From the NCBI GenBank assembly GCA_016722285.1, contig JADKGI010000005.1, positions 62,001-126,000 of the forward strand: 64,000 nt of DNA. Direction: 5' to 3'. Origin of the DNA: Saprospiraceae bacterium. Lineage in GTDB: Bacteria; Bacteroidota; Bacteroidia; Chitinophagales; Saprospiraceae. Of the stretch, positions 46,341 through 56,227 are shown piece by piece (the stretch's first letter is position 1; each line of letters opens with the position of its first letter). A program made the translations under genes and the position numbers. The notes beneath the pieces are model-generated. The model was not told where the DNA came from, made no database searches, and saw only the letters and a program-made list of their open reading frames with translations.

Positions 46341-48252
46341 ATGATTAAAGAAAATGATGCAGCCAGACTTCATAAACTACTATTGGCTATAGAATCAGAA
46401 AGAACGCATGATGAGCTTTTTTATAAGTCCATGCAAGAGAAAAATACCATTAAGGATAAATTGAATGCCGGATTTTTATGGTATCCGGTTGAGATCATCA
46501 GATCATCATATACAGTGGGTGACTACGTGGAGGTTGAGCTCAAAAGAAATAAATCAGGCCCTGAAAACCATAGATTTACCGAAGGCATTGCTGTTTCTAT
46601 CTTTAATATTCAGACTGAACGTACAGATATCAGAGTGTACGGTATCATCTGTTAGGAATGATTTGATGCGTGTTGTTGTTCAATCAGGACTAATAGAAAA
46701 AGATGGGATTTCTGATAAAGGAAATACAGGAGTGGAAATGATTTATGATGACAGGCCATATAAGGTTATGACGGATGCAGTCAATGATGTGTTGAAATCA
46801 CCACTAATGCACATCCAATCCATTAATCAGGCACTTTTCCAAGGAGAATTTACTCAGGAATTACTTCCAAATTCTGAGGATATCAATTTTGAATGTTTAA
46901 ATAAATTGAATCAGTCTCAGAAAGAAGCTGTAAAAATGGGCATTAGGATTCCATTTCTTGGTATCATACATGGACCTCCTGGAACCGGTAAAACAACAAC
47001 TCTGGTTGCTCTTGCTGAAGTATTGCTTCAGAATGAAAAAAGAATACTTGTCTGTGCTCCAAGTAATAACGCCGTGGACCTCATGGCGGACAAGTTGAAT
47101 TCGAGAGGTATTTCAGTCCTCAGGATTGGAAATATCACCAGGATACATGATGACCTTATTCATCTCACCATCGATGAAAAAGTAAGAAATCATCCTGACT
47201 GGGCTCATATAAAGAAAGTCAGAATTCAGGCGAGAGAAACGGAGAAAAAGGCTTCACAATTTAAACGCCAGTTTGGTGCTGCAGAAAAGGACAATAGAAG
47301 TGCCCTGAGAAAAGAAGCAAGAGATTTGCGCAAATGGGCATCTGAGTTAGAAGATCGTCTTATCAATTCTCTTATCCGTGGTGCTCAGGTAATAGCCACA
47401 ACACTTATCGGAGTAAGTAATAGAGTTATCAAGGATTTGTTTTTTGAAACTGTAATTATTGATGAAGCTTCACAAGCACTTGAACCGGAATGCTAGAATG
47501 CTATTCTTAAAGCAAAAAGAGTTATCCTTGCAGGAGATCACAAACAGTTGCCACCTACTGTAAAAAGTAAGGAAGCAATGAAATTAGGTTTTGATAGAAC
47601 AATTCTTGATACGTTATCTGATAAAATAAATGAATGCATTTTGTTAGATACTCAGTATCGCATGCATGGTAGTATCATGTCATTCAGCAATCTGAGATTT
47701 TATAAGAGTAAACTGCTTTCAGATTCGGGAGTTGTTTATAGAAGCCTTCGCAATGATACGTTGCCACTTGTTTTTATAGATACTGCTGGATGTGGGTTTG
47801 ATGAATTATCTCCCGGCGATTCCAGAAGCTACCTAAACGAAGGCGAGTATAATATCATAAGAGAGCATATATTACTTCATATTGAAAAATTTGCAGGTTG
47901 CACTATAGGAATTATAAGCCCCTATAAGGATCAGGTCAGATATATCAGGCAGCAGATCGTCGATGACATTGTTTTAAATAGTTTGGATATTGAAGTTAAT
48001 TCTATTGATGGATTTCAGGGTCAGGAAAAAGAAATAATTTACATTTCTTTGGTGAGATGTAATGATATAGGCGACATTGGTTTTCTGAAAGATGAGAGAA
48101 GGTTAAATGTAGCCATGACCAGGGCTCAGAAAAAACTTATAATTTTGGGTGATTCTGCTACCATAGCACAACATGAAATATATGCTTCTCTTATTGCACA
48201 TGTGGAAACACAAGGTCATTACGATTCCGCCTGGAATTATATGAACTATTGA
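46341..48252 (+). pseudogene. Upf1/SMUBP-2-like SF1 helicase, broken by a frameshift and an amber codon
   Basis: Three pieces make one helicase of about 637 residues. The N-terminus (46341 to about 46640) continues one frame later (SSVRNDLMRVVVQSG), and the break lies near 46640-46655. The core has Walker A HGPPGTGKTTT, APSNNAVD and DEASQALEPEC. It is then interrupted by TAG at 47494-47496, exactly where family members usually have tryptophan (TGG), and continues in the same frame with ILAGDHKQLPPT, DTQYRMH, ISPYKDQVRYI, NSIDGFQGQEKEIIYISLV and MTRAQKK. All SF1B motifs are otherwise intact. One error plus one nonsense change makes true inactivation more plausible than in other broken genes here. 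Confidence 0.85.
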
Positions 48253-48596
48253 ACTATTCAAAATGAATTCAGGCTTCTATTTTGGAGTTGTATGATTTTT
48301 TCCTGATTCTGATATAAAATTGCCGCATGCTTCTGCCAATGGGCAAAAGTTGAAAATACTATTTGGCTTTAGCCTTAAGATTTGCAAATCAAATAATTTA
48401 ATCAACTCAAACCTACTGGGAAAACCTGTGGTAATTGAAAAAAATAGCACATTTACTAAATACAAGAAACTTAATGAGCCGACTCCGGATGAATCAAAGT
48501 ACTATTCAGATACTTTTTTTAATGATGCTGAAATAACTGGTAAAGGTTATTAGATTATAGGCCTGTATGTGACAGAAATAAAGAGTCCAGGGTAAA
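48253..48596. other. Gap after the helicase, possible small open frames only
   Basis: Two overlapping short frames occur (62 codons on the minus strand, 77 on the plus). The minus-strand frame carries CPLAEAC but no recognised domain. Neither has a convincing promoter. They could be chance. Confidence 0.35.
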
Positions 48597-49256
48597 TTAA
48601 TCAATTTGCATTTCCGGTATGTCACAATCCACGATAAGATTGCCCTCGGTGACTGATTTGATATATTCTACGGATACACCCGGTGCTCGCTCGAGAAGTC
48701 TGAAACCTTTTGCCGTTAATTCGAGTACAGCAAGTTCTGTGACTATCTTTTTTACACATTTTACTCCAGTCAGGGGTAGGGTACACTTTTTAAGCAGTTT
48801 TGATTCTCCGGCTTTGTTTACATGCATCATGGCAACGATAATATTGTCAGCTGAAGCAACCAAGTCCATAGCACCTCCCATACCTTTGACCATTTTGCCG
48901 GGTATTTTCCAATTTGCAATGTCCCCTTCCTGAGAAACTTCCATGGCCCCAAGGATAGTCAAATCCACATGTTTGCCCCGGATCATGCTGAAACTAAGCG
49001 AGGAATCAAAAAAACTGGCACCTGGCAAAGTAGTAATAGTTTGTTTCCCGGCATTTATGATATCAGGATCTTCCTCGCCTTCATAAGGAAATGGGCCCAT
49101 TCCTAAGACTCCGTTTTCACTCTGAAATTCGACTTGTAGTCCTTCAGGAACATAATTAGCGACGAGGGTTGGGATACCTATTCCAAGGTTGACATAGTAT
49201 CCGTCTTTGACTTCTTTAGCTATTCTTTTGGCGATTCCTGTTTTACCTAGAGACAT
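48597..49256 (-). CDS. scoB: 3-oxoacid CoA-transferase subunit B
   Basis: The 219-residue protein is a complete subunit B. It has the N-terminal NLGIGIPTLVANYVPEG, the active-site glutamate in SENGVLGMGPFP, GKHVDLTILGAMEVSQEGD, and MVKGMGGAMDLV. With subunit A it transfers CoA from succinyl-CoA to a 3-oxoacid such as acetoacetate, in ketone-body or branched-chain catabolism. A TATATTTG element (49279-49286, minus strand) lies just upstream. Subunit A is not adjacent: upstream is a mobile element and downstream a helicase. Confidence 0.95.
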   Translation of the reverse strand: MSLGKTGIAKRIAKEVKDGYYVNLGIGIPTLVANYVPEGLQVEFQSENGVLGMGPFPYEGEEDPDIINAGKQTITTLPGASFFDSSLSFSMIRGKHVDLTILGAMEVSQEGDIANWKIPGKMVKGMGGAMDLVASADNIIVAMMHVNKAGESKLLKKCTLPLTGVKCVKKIVTELAVLELTAKGFRLLERAPGVSVEYIKSVTEGNLIVDCDIPEMQID

Positions 49257-49534
49257 TCCTTCATTTATTATTTAATGACAAATATAGGGATTTTTTGGTT
49301 ACCCATAATTTAGTAAGAAATAGGTGTGTATAACAAATTGCACATTTTTAAAAACAAGGATTTTCTTAGTTTTAGTTTCAAGGCAAAATTTACTAAGTTA
49401 CTTGGCCTTTAATCAGTACAAAAGTCTGGCAATGTCGTTCAAGCCACGCTTTTTGTCCCTTTCGGGTGCCTTCACTTGCTGCATTGTTATGCATCACCTT
49501 TCAGGATCGTTCTGTTATACTTTTTTGCATGTCC

Positions 49535-51337
49535 GAGTCCGCTCTAAAAAGGTAAGCTAGAATTTGTCATATTATAATAATTATTATATATTGGAGCATC
49601 AAAGATTATTCTAATGTTTAAACGTAATACTGGGTATCAGCAGAGTGAATTATTTGGATTTGAGAGTGATTTGACAAAGAAACAAAAATTGTATTTGCAT
49701 CAATCAACAGAGTTCACATTTTTTAAAGAAATATTTCCTAGAATTAATGAAAGCAAATTTGCTCATCTTTATTCATCAAGTAAAAGCCGCCCTAAGGCGC
49801 CCATCAATCAACTTGTAGGAGCACTTATCCTAAAACACCTATATGACTGGACATATGCCGAGTTATTTAAAAATCTGACATTTAATAATTTGACAAGGTA
49901 TGCAATCGGAATATCTAATTCAAGGGCTGATATTTTTTCGGAGGCTACTATCTTTAATTTCCAAAATAGAGTAATCAAGCATTTTGAAGAAACAGGTAAG
50001 GATCTGGTGACCGAAGTTTTTGACTCTTTGACTGCAGGTCAACTTGAGCAGTTTAATATAAGTACCAACATTGAGAGAGGAGACAGTTTTTTAGTTGATT
50101 CCAAAGTTATCGATTACTCACGCTTGCGCTTATTCATAGAAGTATTAAAGAGGCTTAGTAGAGTTTTAGAAGGAGAAGTAAAGAAGGTCTTTGTACTCTA
50201 GTATCTCAATATGAAAATAAGACGGCTGGCCAATATGTTTATGAAATTTCCAGGGAAAATTTACCAAGTGAACTTACCCAAATAGCTTCAATTTATTTGG
50301 ATATATATTATCTAATTGAAGAAATTAAGAATGACTCTCTTGAATTTAAAAACTTTAAGCGCGTATTTTCAGAATATTTCATTGTCGATGATACTAAAAT
50401 TGAGCTAAAGCAGCCGTCTGAATCAAAATCAAGTAATTTAAAAAGTCCTGACGATCCGGAGGCCACTTTTAGCGCAAAGTATGGTAAAGGCCACATTGGA
50501 TATAGCACTCACATAAGCGAAACAGCTAATGAAGAGAACAAGATTAACTTAATCACAGATGTAGTTGTGGTAAAGAATAATGTTAGTGACGATAAAATCT
50601 TAGAACAACGAATCCCCATCCTTAAAGATAAAACACCCACACTTTCAGAGTATTTTGCAGATGGAGCATATGGAAATGAACAAATTGATATATTAAATAA
50701 AGCACATGGGATAACCCAATACCAAACAAATGTAAAGGGAAGGAAATCGGATGCAAATCTAAGGATAAAAAAAATTGGAGAAGATGTCACAGTAACATGT
50801 GCGGGAGGGCAAATAATAAAAGCACATAAAACAGAAAAACAATACAGAGTTTTTTTTGATGCTGAAAAATGTAAAAATTGCCCTTTAAACGCATTGTGTA
50901 AACTTAAAAGAATGGGTGGTAAAGGGGCCGTAAAGAAGCGATATTATTACTTTGCCAACAAAAATATTTTGGCACATGAAAGATTCCAAAACATCGAGAA
51001 ACTACCGCCCGAAAGGAGGCAGACTAGATCAAATGTTGAAGCAACGGTAAAAGAGCTCAAAAGAGGAATGAGAAATGGGAAAGTAAGAATAAAGCACAGG
51101 ATACGTGTGTCTTTCCATATGGCATTTAATGCAATAGCAGTCAATTTAAGGCGAATTCACCTTAAAACAAAGAAGGTTTATCAAAATACGACATGTGAAC
51201 TTGAGTGGGAGCTCACAGTATGGATTAATATTGAAAAACTAAATAAACCTATAATGAAGCACAATCAGAAAATAAGAAAAATCGCATAAGAATGAGCTAA
51301 AAACAATGATTCAAAACTTAGTTTTTAGAGCGGACTC
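49535..51337 (+). mobile_element. IS1182-like insertion sequence, 1.8 kb
   Basis: The inverted ends GAGTCCGCTCTAAAAA (49535-49550) and the inverse at 51322-51337 are identical over 16 bases, with looser pairing beyond. The enclosed transposase belongs to the IS1182-type DDE group. No target duplication is seen at these ends, as the flanks are GTCC and ATTG. It lies inside the outer MITE-like unit. Confidence 0.85.
49614..51289 (+). pseudogene. IS1182-family DDE transposase, one frameshift
   Basis: The N-terminal frame (to 50201) has a DUF772-like domain (INQLVGALILKHLYDWTYAELFKNL) and VDSKVIDYS with the first catalytic aspartate. The rest (from about 50180 in the -1 frame: KEGLCTLVSQYENKTAG) contains DDPEATFSAKYGKGHIGY, YFADGAYGN with the second aspartate, ERRQTRSNVEATVKELK, near the catalytic glutamate, and the zinc-like C..C...C motif (CKNCPLNALC). 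The break at about 50163-50183 is a -1 shift. A programmed shift cannot be excluded, but there is no strong slippery heptamer, and the family normally has a single frame, so a mutation or error is favoured. Confidence 0.85.
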
Positions 51338-51419
51338 ATTGCCAAAAAAAGTAAACAAAAAAGGCTAGTTCCGCTAAACCGCTCCGCGTACCGGAACGGC
51401 CACGCTCTTTGCATTCTAC

Positions 51420-51442
51420 CTCCGATTTCGGAGTTCTTTTTT
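51420..51442 (+). terminator. Possible terminator hairpin in the outer element
   Basis: CTCCGA paired with TCGGAG (51420-51433) is followed by TTCTTTTTT. It lies between the IS end and the right TIR and may stop transcription leaving the element. Confidence 0.45.
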
Positions 51443-51592
51443 ATAATTTAGATGGTTTTTCTTTTGGTAATTTAATTATCTTTTTTAGAAGTTAATAAAC
51501 TTAAGAAATAGAAGTATTTAATGTTTTACACTTTATGCAATTTGTTATACACACAAGAAATAGAGTATCTGGGCCAATCAGAATAGGGTGGA

Positions 51593-53087
51593 TTAGTGAA
51601 TGTGTGTTTGAGATGTTTCATCAATAAACTTTTTAGCTATTTTAAGGGGTCTGAATATAAATCTCTTTTTACTTCTATGTTCGGATGTACGCTGGTGTAT
51701 ATCCTTTAATGTCTCTATAACTTCTATCGTATGTAGGCCTTTATTGATCATTACACATTCTGCCTGTCCAGCTTTTACGGCATCAGTTATCTCAGATCTC
51801 GTGGCCATACCTGATTTATTCATGGTTTCGAGTACTTGAGTAGCCCAAATTACAGGAGTGTGTGCAGCTTCACAAATCCATAATATTTCTTCCTGAATTT
51901 CTCCCATTCGTTCGAATCCAATCTCAACTGCCAAATCACCACGAGCTATCATTACACCAAAAACTTCACTTTTCATACCTTCAAGCAATAATTCAGGTAG
52001 ATTGATGACGGCTTCTGGGGTCTCTATTTTAATAATTATTGACGGCTCTTTATCTGAAATCTCACTGATTACTTTGTGCAAATACAGAAGATCGCTTTTT
52101 TCTCTGATAAAAGAATAACCAACCATATCGGCATACTCGCATACAAAGGGTAATACAGAAATATCAAATGATGTAAGGGACGAAATATTTAAATCAGAAT
52201 CAGGGAAGTTTATGCCTTTGCCTTCTTTTATTTGTTTTTTACTTGCAGCGATTCTTACAATGCGAATACTGGCACGATCTTCTTTTATTTTATATACTTC
52301 CGCTTGAATGATCCCATCATCGATATATACTCTGTCGCCTTTTTTTAAGCAAACCTATTATCCCGGTTTCATTTGGACATATGACAATATCATCTTTGTC
52401 GAAGCCTGTATTATTTTCAGCAAGCCAGATTATTTGCCCTTCTTTTACTTTTACTTTCCCCTTTTTTGCACCTTTATTCAGAATTCGTGTTCTGATCTTA
52501 GGACCTGCCAGATCCATATAAATTTTGCAGGATTTTCCTGTTTTTATAACTGCTTTTCTTAATTTCTGGATCATCCTGGCCCAGGTGGTTTCATCATCAT
52601 GTGCACAATTGATTCTGGCAATGTTCATTCCATTAAGTAGAAGATTTTTTATAAGCGCATAATTATCAGCAAATGATATATCAAATGTCACCATAATGTA
52701 TGGTAAGGAACTGTTTTCTTTCGTACCAAACAGCAAGGTACTTTTGTCCTTAATGTCCTTTTTGCTCCAATCGTGTGAGCATAGTGATATTTCACCATCA
52801 TTATACTTTTTCCCTAATCTTTCTCTGATTGCCTGAAGCTGGCGCCTAATATGGCTTTCAGAGCTAGCCAATGATGATAATCCTAATTCATGAAGGCTGG
52901 TCTGCAGATCACGCACGTCTTCACTCCTCAATGAAAGGTAATGGATCAGGTTTTTTGCAGCGCACAATTGAGATGAATCTATTAAGTCTAATTGTTTTTG
53001 TCTCTTTTCAACAGCAGATGTCATAGCTTCATCCAAGTCAGCCAACTTTTGTTCTAAAGCAATTAACTTTTGGTTTTCATTTTTCAT
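51593..53087 (-). CDS. Pyruvate kinase-like protein with N-terminal extension, one frameshift
   Basis: The gene is split at the T-run 52340-52346 (plus strand). Removing one base joins GLLKK to GDRVYIDDGIIQAEVYKI. The joined product is about 497 residues from ATG 53087; a longer frame starts at 53108. After an extension of about 110 residues come the pyruvate-kinase barrel motifs NGMNIARINCAHDD, MDLAGPKIRTR, IIIKIETPEAV, VMIARGDLAVEIG and ATQVLETMNKSGMATRSEI. The C-terminal regulatory domain of standard pyruvate kinases is absent. This matches a divergent group with an added N-terminal domain. It would convert phosphoenolpyruvate to pyruvate with ATP formation, but activity is unproven. Confidence 0.88.
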
Positions 53088-53344
53088 ATAATGGCAAATT
53101 GAACTCACAAACTTATTTCATTTAGGTGATAAATAAGGTGATGAAGATTCTACCAATCTATGATTATGATTATTGAATAAATTTTCTTATTCAGCTTCTA
53201 TAATTGTTATTCTGATGTGAATGCTGCGGTGGATCAAATAAGTTCTGAATTTGAGATATATGAATGGATCTGACTTAGAGTCTGGTTTAATTTTTATTGC
53301 CTTATAATCAATATCTTATGAACCTGCCTTCAAAATAATTATCA

Positions 53345-53410
53345 CATTTAGTTCACTAAACTCGTTAATTATTTTATTGTCAGAACCATAACCTATTGAT
53401 TAGCAACTAA
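53345..53410 (-). repeat. 66-bp dispersed repeat, copy 2 (inverted relative to copy 1)
   Basis: This is the exact reverse complement of 21759-21824. It lies about 90 bases upstream of the thyA -7 element. It contains no open frame. Confidence 0.95.
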
Positions 53411-53498
53411 GAAAAATTTTAAACATATTCTTACTGATTTGGTGGCAATGTTGCAAATCATTTTTTTATTCAAAACTTCATATTAATTTCATTTTTAA

Positions 53499-53506
53499 TA
53501 TCTTTG
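53499..53506 (+). promoter_or_regulatory. thyA -7 element
   Basis: TATCTTTG matches TAnnTTTG and lies 20 bases upstream of the thyA start. No clear TTG lies at 19 bases, so only the -7 part is supported. Confidence 0.5.
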
Positions 53507-53526
53507 CCCAAAATAAAGTAACGTTT

Positions 53527-54321
53527 GTGAAACAATATCATGATCTATTGAATCATATTCTCGATAATGGAGTTGATAAAACGGATCGCACAGGTACTGG
53601 CACGATCAGCATATTCGGATATCAGATGAGATTCGATCTGCGTGATGGATTTCCGATGATCACTACCAAGAAACTGCACCTGAAGTCGATTATTTACGAA
53701 TTATTGTGGTTTCTAAAAGGTGACACTAATATTAAATACTTAAATGATAATGGTGTTAGAATATGGAATGAATGGGCAGACGAACATGGAGATTTGGGTC
53801 CCGTATATGGTAAACAGTGGCGCTCATGGACAATGGCAAACGGAGAGTCAGTTGATCAGATTTCGCAATTGATCAATACCCTCAAAACCAATCCTGACTC
53901 CCGTCGAATGATTGTCAACGCATGGAATGTGGGCGAGCTCGATCAGATGGCCCTGACTCCGTGTCATTGCCTTTTTCAGTTTTATGTAGCTGACGGAAGG
54001 CTTTCCTGTCAACTTTATCAGAGATCTGCTGATACTTTTTTAGGGGTACCCTTTAATATTGCTTCCTATGCTCTTTTTACTATGATGGTCGCACAGGTTT
54101 GCGATCTTGAGCCCGGTGAGTTTATCCATACTTTCGGTGATGTTCATTTGTACAACAACCATCGTGAACAGGCAAGATTGCAATTGACACGGACACCAAA
54201 ATTACTGCCAAAGATGATTTTAAACCACCATGTAAAATCCATTTTTGATTTTAAGTACGAAGATTTTACCCTTTTGGATTATAATCCGGATCCCCATATA
54301 AAAGCAGATGTTTCTGTGTAG
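53527..54321 (+). CDS. thyA: Thymidylate synthase
   Basis: The 264-residue protein is full length, equal to the E. coli enzyme. It starts at GTG, since the N-terminus MKQYHDLLNHILDNG aligns with the family and no ATG fits. The catalytic cysteine is at residue 146 in LTPCHCLFQF; RTGTGTISIF and YQRSADTFLGVPFNIASY bind substrate and folate. It methylates dUMP to dTMP using methylenetetrahydrofolate. The folA reductase often found next to it is not seen here. A thioesterase gene follows after 91 bases, probably as a separate unit. Confidence 0.98.
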   Translation: MKQYHDLLNHILDNGVDKTDRTGTGTISIFGYQMRFDLRDGFPMITTKKLHLKSIIYELLWFLKGDTNIKYLNDNGVRIWNEWADEHGDLGPVYGKQWRSWTMANGESVDQISQLINTLKTNPDSRRMIVNAWNVGELDQMALTPCHCLFQFYVADGRLSCQLYQRSADTFLGVPFNIASYALFTMMVAQVCDLEPGEFIHTFGDVHLYNNHREQARLQLTRTPKLLPKMILNHHVKSIFDFKYEDFTLLDYNPDPHIKADVSV

Positions 54322-54360
54322 AGCTGATTTTTTCATATTTTTAAACTATATTTTATTTTA

Positions 54361-54390
54361 CAACCATTGGAATGGTTGTTGTGTTTGACT
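54361..54390 (+). terminator. Possible weak terminator after thyA
   Basis: CAACCATT and AATGGTTG pair perfectly over 8 bases with a 2-base loop. The downstream sequence is only moderately T-rich (TTGTGTTTGA). Confidence 0.4.
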
Positions 54391-54412
54391 GAAATAATTA
54401 AGTTGGATTTAT

Positions 54413-54948
54413 ATGGATCAAACTCAAAATCAGGGCAAACTGATTGCCTTATCAAAGACTGTCATGACAGAAATGATCATGCCAAATGATACAAACCCTA
54501 TGGGGAATCTGATGGGAGGATATCTGATGAGATGGATGGATATAGCCTGTGCTATCTGTGCGGGCAGACATTGCGGAACTCAGGTGGCTACAGCTTCAGT
54601 TGACCATATTTCATTTCATGAGCCTATTAGCCTGGGTGATGTCATTACTCTCACTGCAGTAGTCACCCGCGCATTTAATACATCTGTCGAAATTTTGTGG
54701 AAGTATCAGCTTCAGGTATCACCGGCGAAAACCCACGGCAGTCAAATTATGCGTATTTTACATTTGTAGCAATAGACTCATCAACTGGTAAGCCTGTAAA
54801 AGTTCCCGCTGTAATCCCACTTACCAATGAAGAAAAGAAGCAATACGAAGTGGCCATGCGCAGGAGGGAATTAAGATTGATCCTTGCAGGCAAAATGAAA
54901 CCTGAGGATGCCGGTGGACTCCGCACCTTTTTTAATGACCTTAAGTAA
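54413..54948 (+). CDS. Acyl-CoA thioesterase, hotdog fold, one-base deletion
   Basis: The N-terminal frame (NPMGNLMGGYLMRWMDIACA, QVATASVDHISFHEPISLGD) is the hotdog domain of the YciA/BACH type. The given frame then ends early. Adding one T to the run at 54693-54696 restores VEVSASGITGENPRQSNYAY and FTFVAIDSSTGKPVKVPAVIP, the normal C-terminal half, to TAA 54948. The product is about 178 residues. It would hydrolyse acyl-CoA to free acid and CoA in the cytoplasm. The damage looks like sequence error rather than decay because both halves are well conserved. Confidence 0.93.
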
Positions 54949-54975
54949 AAGACGCGATAATTCAGTACACTTAAT

Positions 54976-55799
54976 CTACTCTACAAACAAATCAGATTTC
55001 CTGGTATTCCAATCAGGGATTACAATTTTGAATAAGGTCTGAATGGCTTTTTTTACCATCCTGCCCAAGGTTTTTGTAAACTCGTTGACATAGAGATTAA
55101 TGTGAGAAAGCATGACATTTTCAGCCATCTCCTGTGCGTGATTCTTTATAAACTCCATTCCTGATTTTGGGTGGTCAAATGCATATGCGATACTCTCTGA
55201 AAGGATAATGTTGATTTGTTTTTTTACCATTTCAGGAAGTGATCTTCTGACTGCAATTCCACCTAAAGGAATAGGGCTGCCGGTCTTATCTTCCCAGTAG
55301 CTGCCCAAGTCTATGATTTTCCTGAGTCCTTTCTCCTGATAGGTAAACCTGTTTTCGTGTATTATTACACCGGCATCAACTCGTCCTTCAATTATGGAAT
55401 TTTCTATATCAGAAAACAAAATTTCTTCAAAGTTATGAATTTCAGGATAAGCATATTTTAGTAATAAAAAGGCTGTAGTATTGTAACCGGGAATCGCTAT
55501 TTTTTTATTCTTAATTTCAGAATCATGAATATCATTTTTTGAAATTAAGAGAGGTCCTAATTTGTGCCCAATGCACTACCGCAATCTAGGAGTTGATAAT
55601 CGTTATACAGTTTTGTAAAAGCATTAAAACTGATTTTAGAGATATCAGGTCTCTTTAGTAATGCAGCTTTATTTAGATTTTCCACATCCTCCAATTTTAT
55701 ATCAAACTCAAAGCCTTTCAGGTCTATACGCTTATTTACGATAGGTTCAAAAATATAAGTATCATTAGGGCAAGGAGAAAATGATAAAGTCAATTTCAT
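54976..55799 (-). CDS. mqnD: 1,4-dihydroxy-6-naphthoate synthase, one-base deletion
   Basis: The preferred start ATG 55799 gives MKLTLSFSPCPNDTYIFEP, the typical MqnD N-terminus; a longer frame starts at 55835. The early frame ends after CGSALG. Adding one base at the C-run 55567-55569 gives HKLGPLLISKNDIHD, continuing through the second half (VDAGVIIHENRFTYQEKGL, AEN.MLSHINLYVNEFTKTLG) to the stop at 54976, about 275 residues. MqnD cleaves cyclic dehypoxanthine futalosine to 1,4-dihydroxy-6-naphthoate in the futalosine route to menaquinone. The candidate RNA and its terminator lie 124 bases upstream. Confidence 0.95.
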
Positions 55800-55922
55800 A
55801 GATGATGGATAGCGGGAAATACAATAAAAAAACACCGAACAAAACGCTAAAGTTTATTCGGTGTAAGGTAAATAGGTTTTTGAGGATATTTGGGACGAAT
55901 TTTTTCTTTCAGAAGCAAAGTT

Positions 55923-55954
55923 AAAAAAAAATGGTCGCCCCCCAGCGACCATTT
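55923..55954 (-). terminator. Strong Rho-independent terminator, minus strand
   Basis: AAATGGTCGC (55929-55938) and GCGACCATTT (55945-55954) pair perfectly over 10 bases with a 6-base loop. A-rich sequence precedes it on the plus strand, a U-run on the transcript. It ends the candidate RNA. Confidence 0.93.
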
Positions 55955-56222
55955 AAGATTATAACCCATGAACTTTTTAACCTTTTCGCAGAGGTCTCAA
56001 TCTCTGCAACTCAATCTCTTTTAACCTAATTTATATAACCAAAACAAATTACTACCATTTTCATTCAGGATTCATGATTTTGGGTTGGTTTTGATAACCA
56101 TGTCAAAACCAACCCAATTACCATGTGTTTTTAATCCCATGAACAAATTCGAATTTTCTGACCGATTCTTTAACCGGTTGTGACTGTTACTTTATATCTT
56201 AATGTGGCTTTAATAACTTTCA
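55923..56222 (-). ncRNA. Candidate structured RNA of about 300 nt, upstream of mqnD
   Basis: A promoter with full spacing (TTTG, 19 bases, CATCTTTG; 56228-56258) is followed by about 300 bases with no credible open frame, ending at a 10-bp terminator hairpin. In between are a 15-bp perfect hairpin (56080-56094 with 56103-56117), a smaller one (55988-55993 with 56002-56007, GCAGAG/CTCTGC) and an ACCGATT/AACCGGT stem (56161-56178). TTCATGGG occurs twice. It could be a 6S-like or other trans-acting RNA, or an attenuator leader for mqnD. It does not show tmRNA, RNase P or SRP hallmarks I know. No family is assigned. Confidence 0.6.
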
Positions 56223-56227
56223 CGATA

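Larger units (their letters stand above)
49324..51554. mobile_element. Outer transposable element with 19-bp TIRs and a 9-bp target duplication, carrying a nested IS
   Basis: The ends GTGTGTATAACAAATTGCA (49324-49342) and its exact inverse (51536-51554) form 19-bp perfect terminal inverted repeats. The 9-base AAGAAATAG lies directly outside both ends (49315-49323 and 51555-51563), the classic sign of a target-site duplication. About 428 bases belong to this outer unit. The rest (49535-51337) is the nested IS1182-like element. The outer unit has no transposase of its own visible, so it behaves like a MITE. Internally, near 49478-49491, TGCATTGTTATGC is a degenerate inverted copy of the TIR. 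Confidence 0.8.

Noticed and set aside
48320..48553. A 77-codon plus-strand frame after the helicase
   Set aside because: No promoter, no recognisable domain, and it is opposed by a similar frame on the other strand.
50163..50201. Programmed -1 frameshift in the transposase
   Set aside because: The frame change is -1, but no slippery heptamer of the A6G type is present and the family is usually encoded in one frame.
55923..56222. tmRNA, RNase P RNA or SRP RNA as the identity of the candidate RNA
   Set aside because: The characteristic conserved sequences (tRNA-like ends with CCA, GAGGAAAGUCC, or the SRP tetraloop stem) are not seen.
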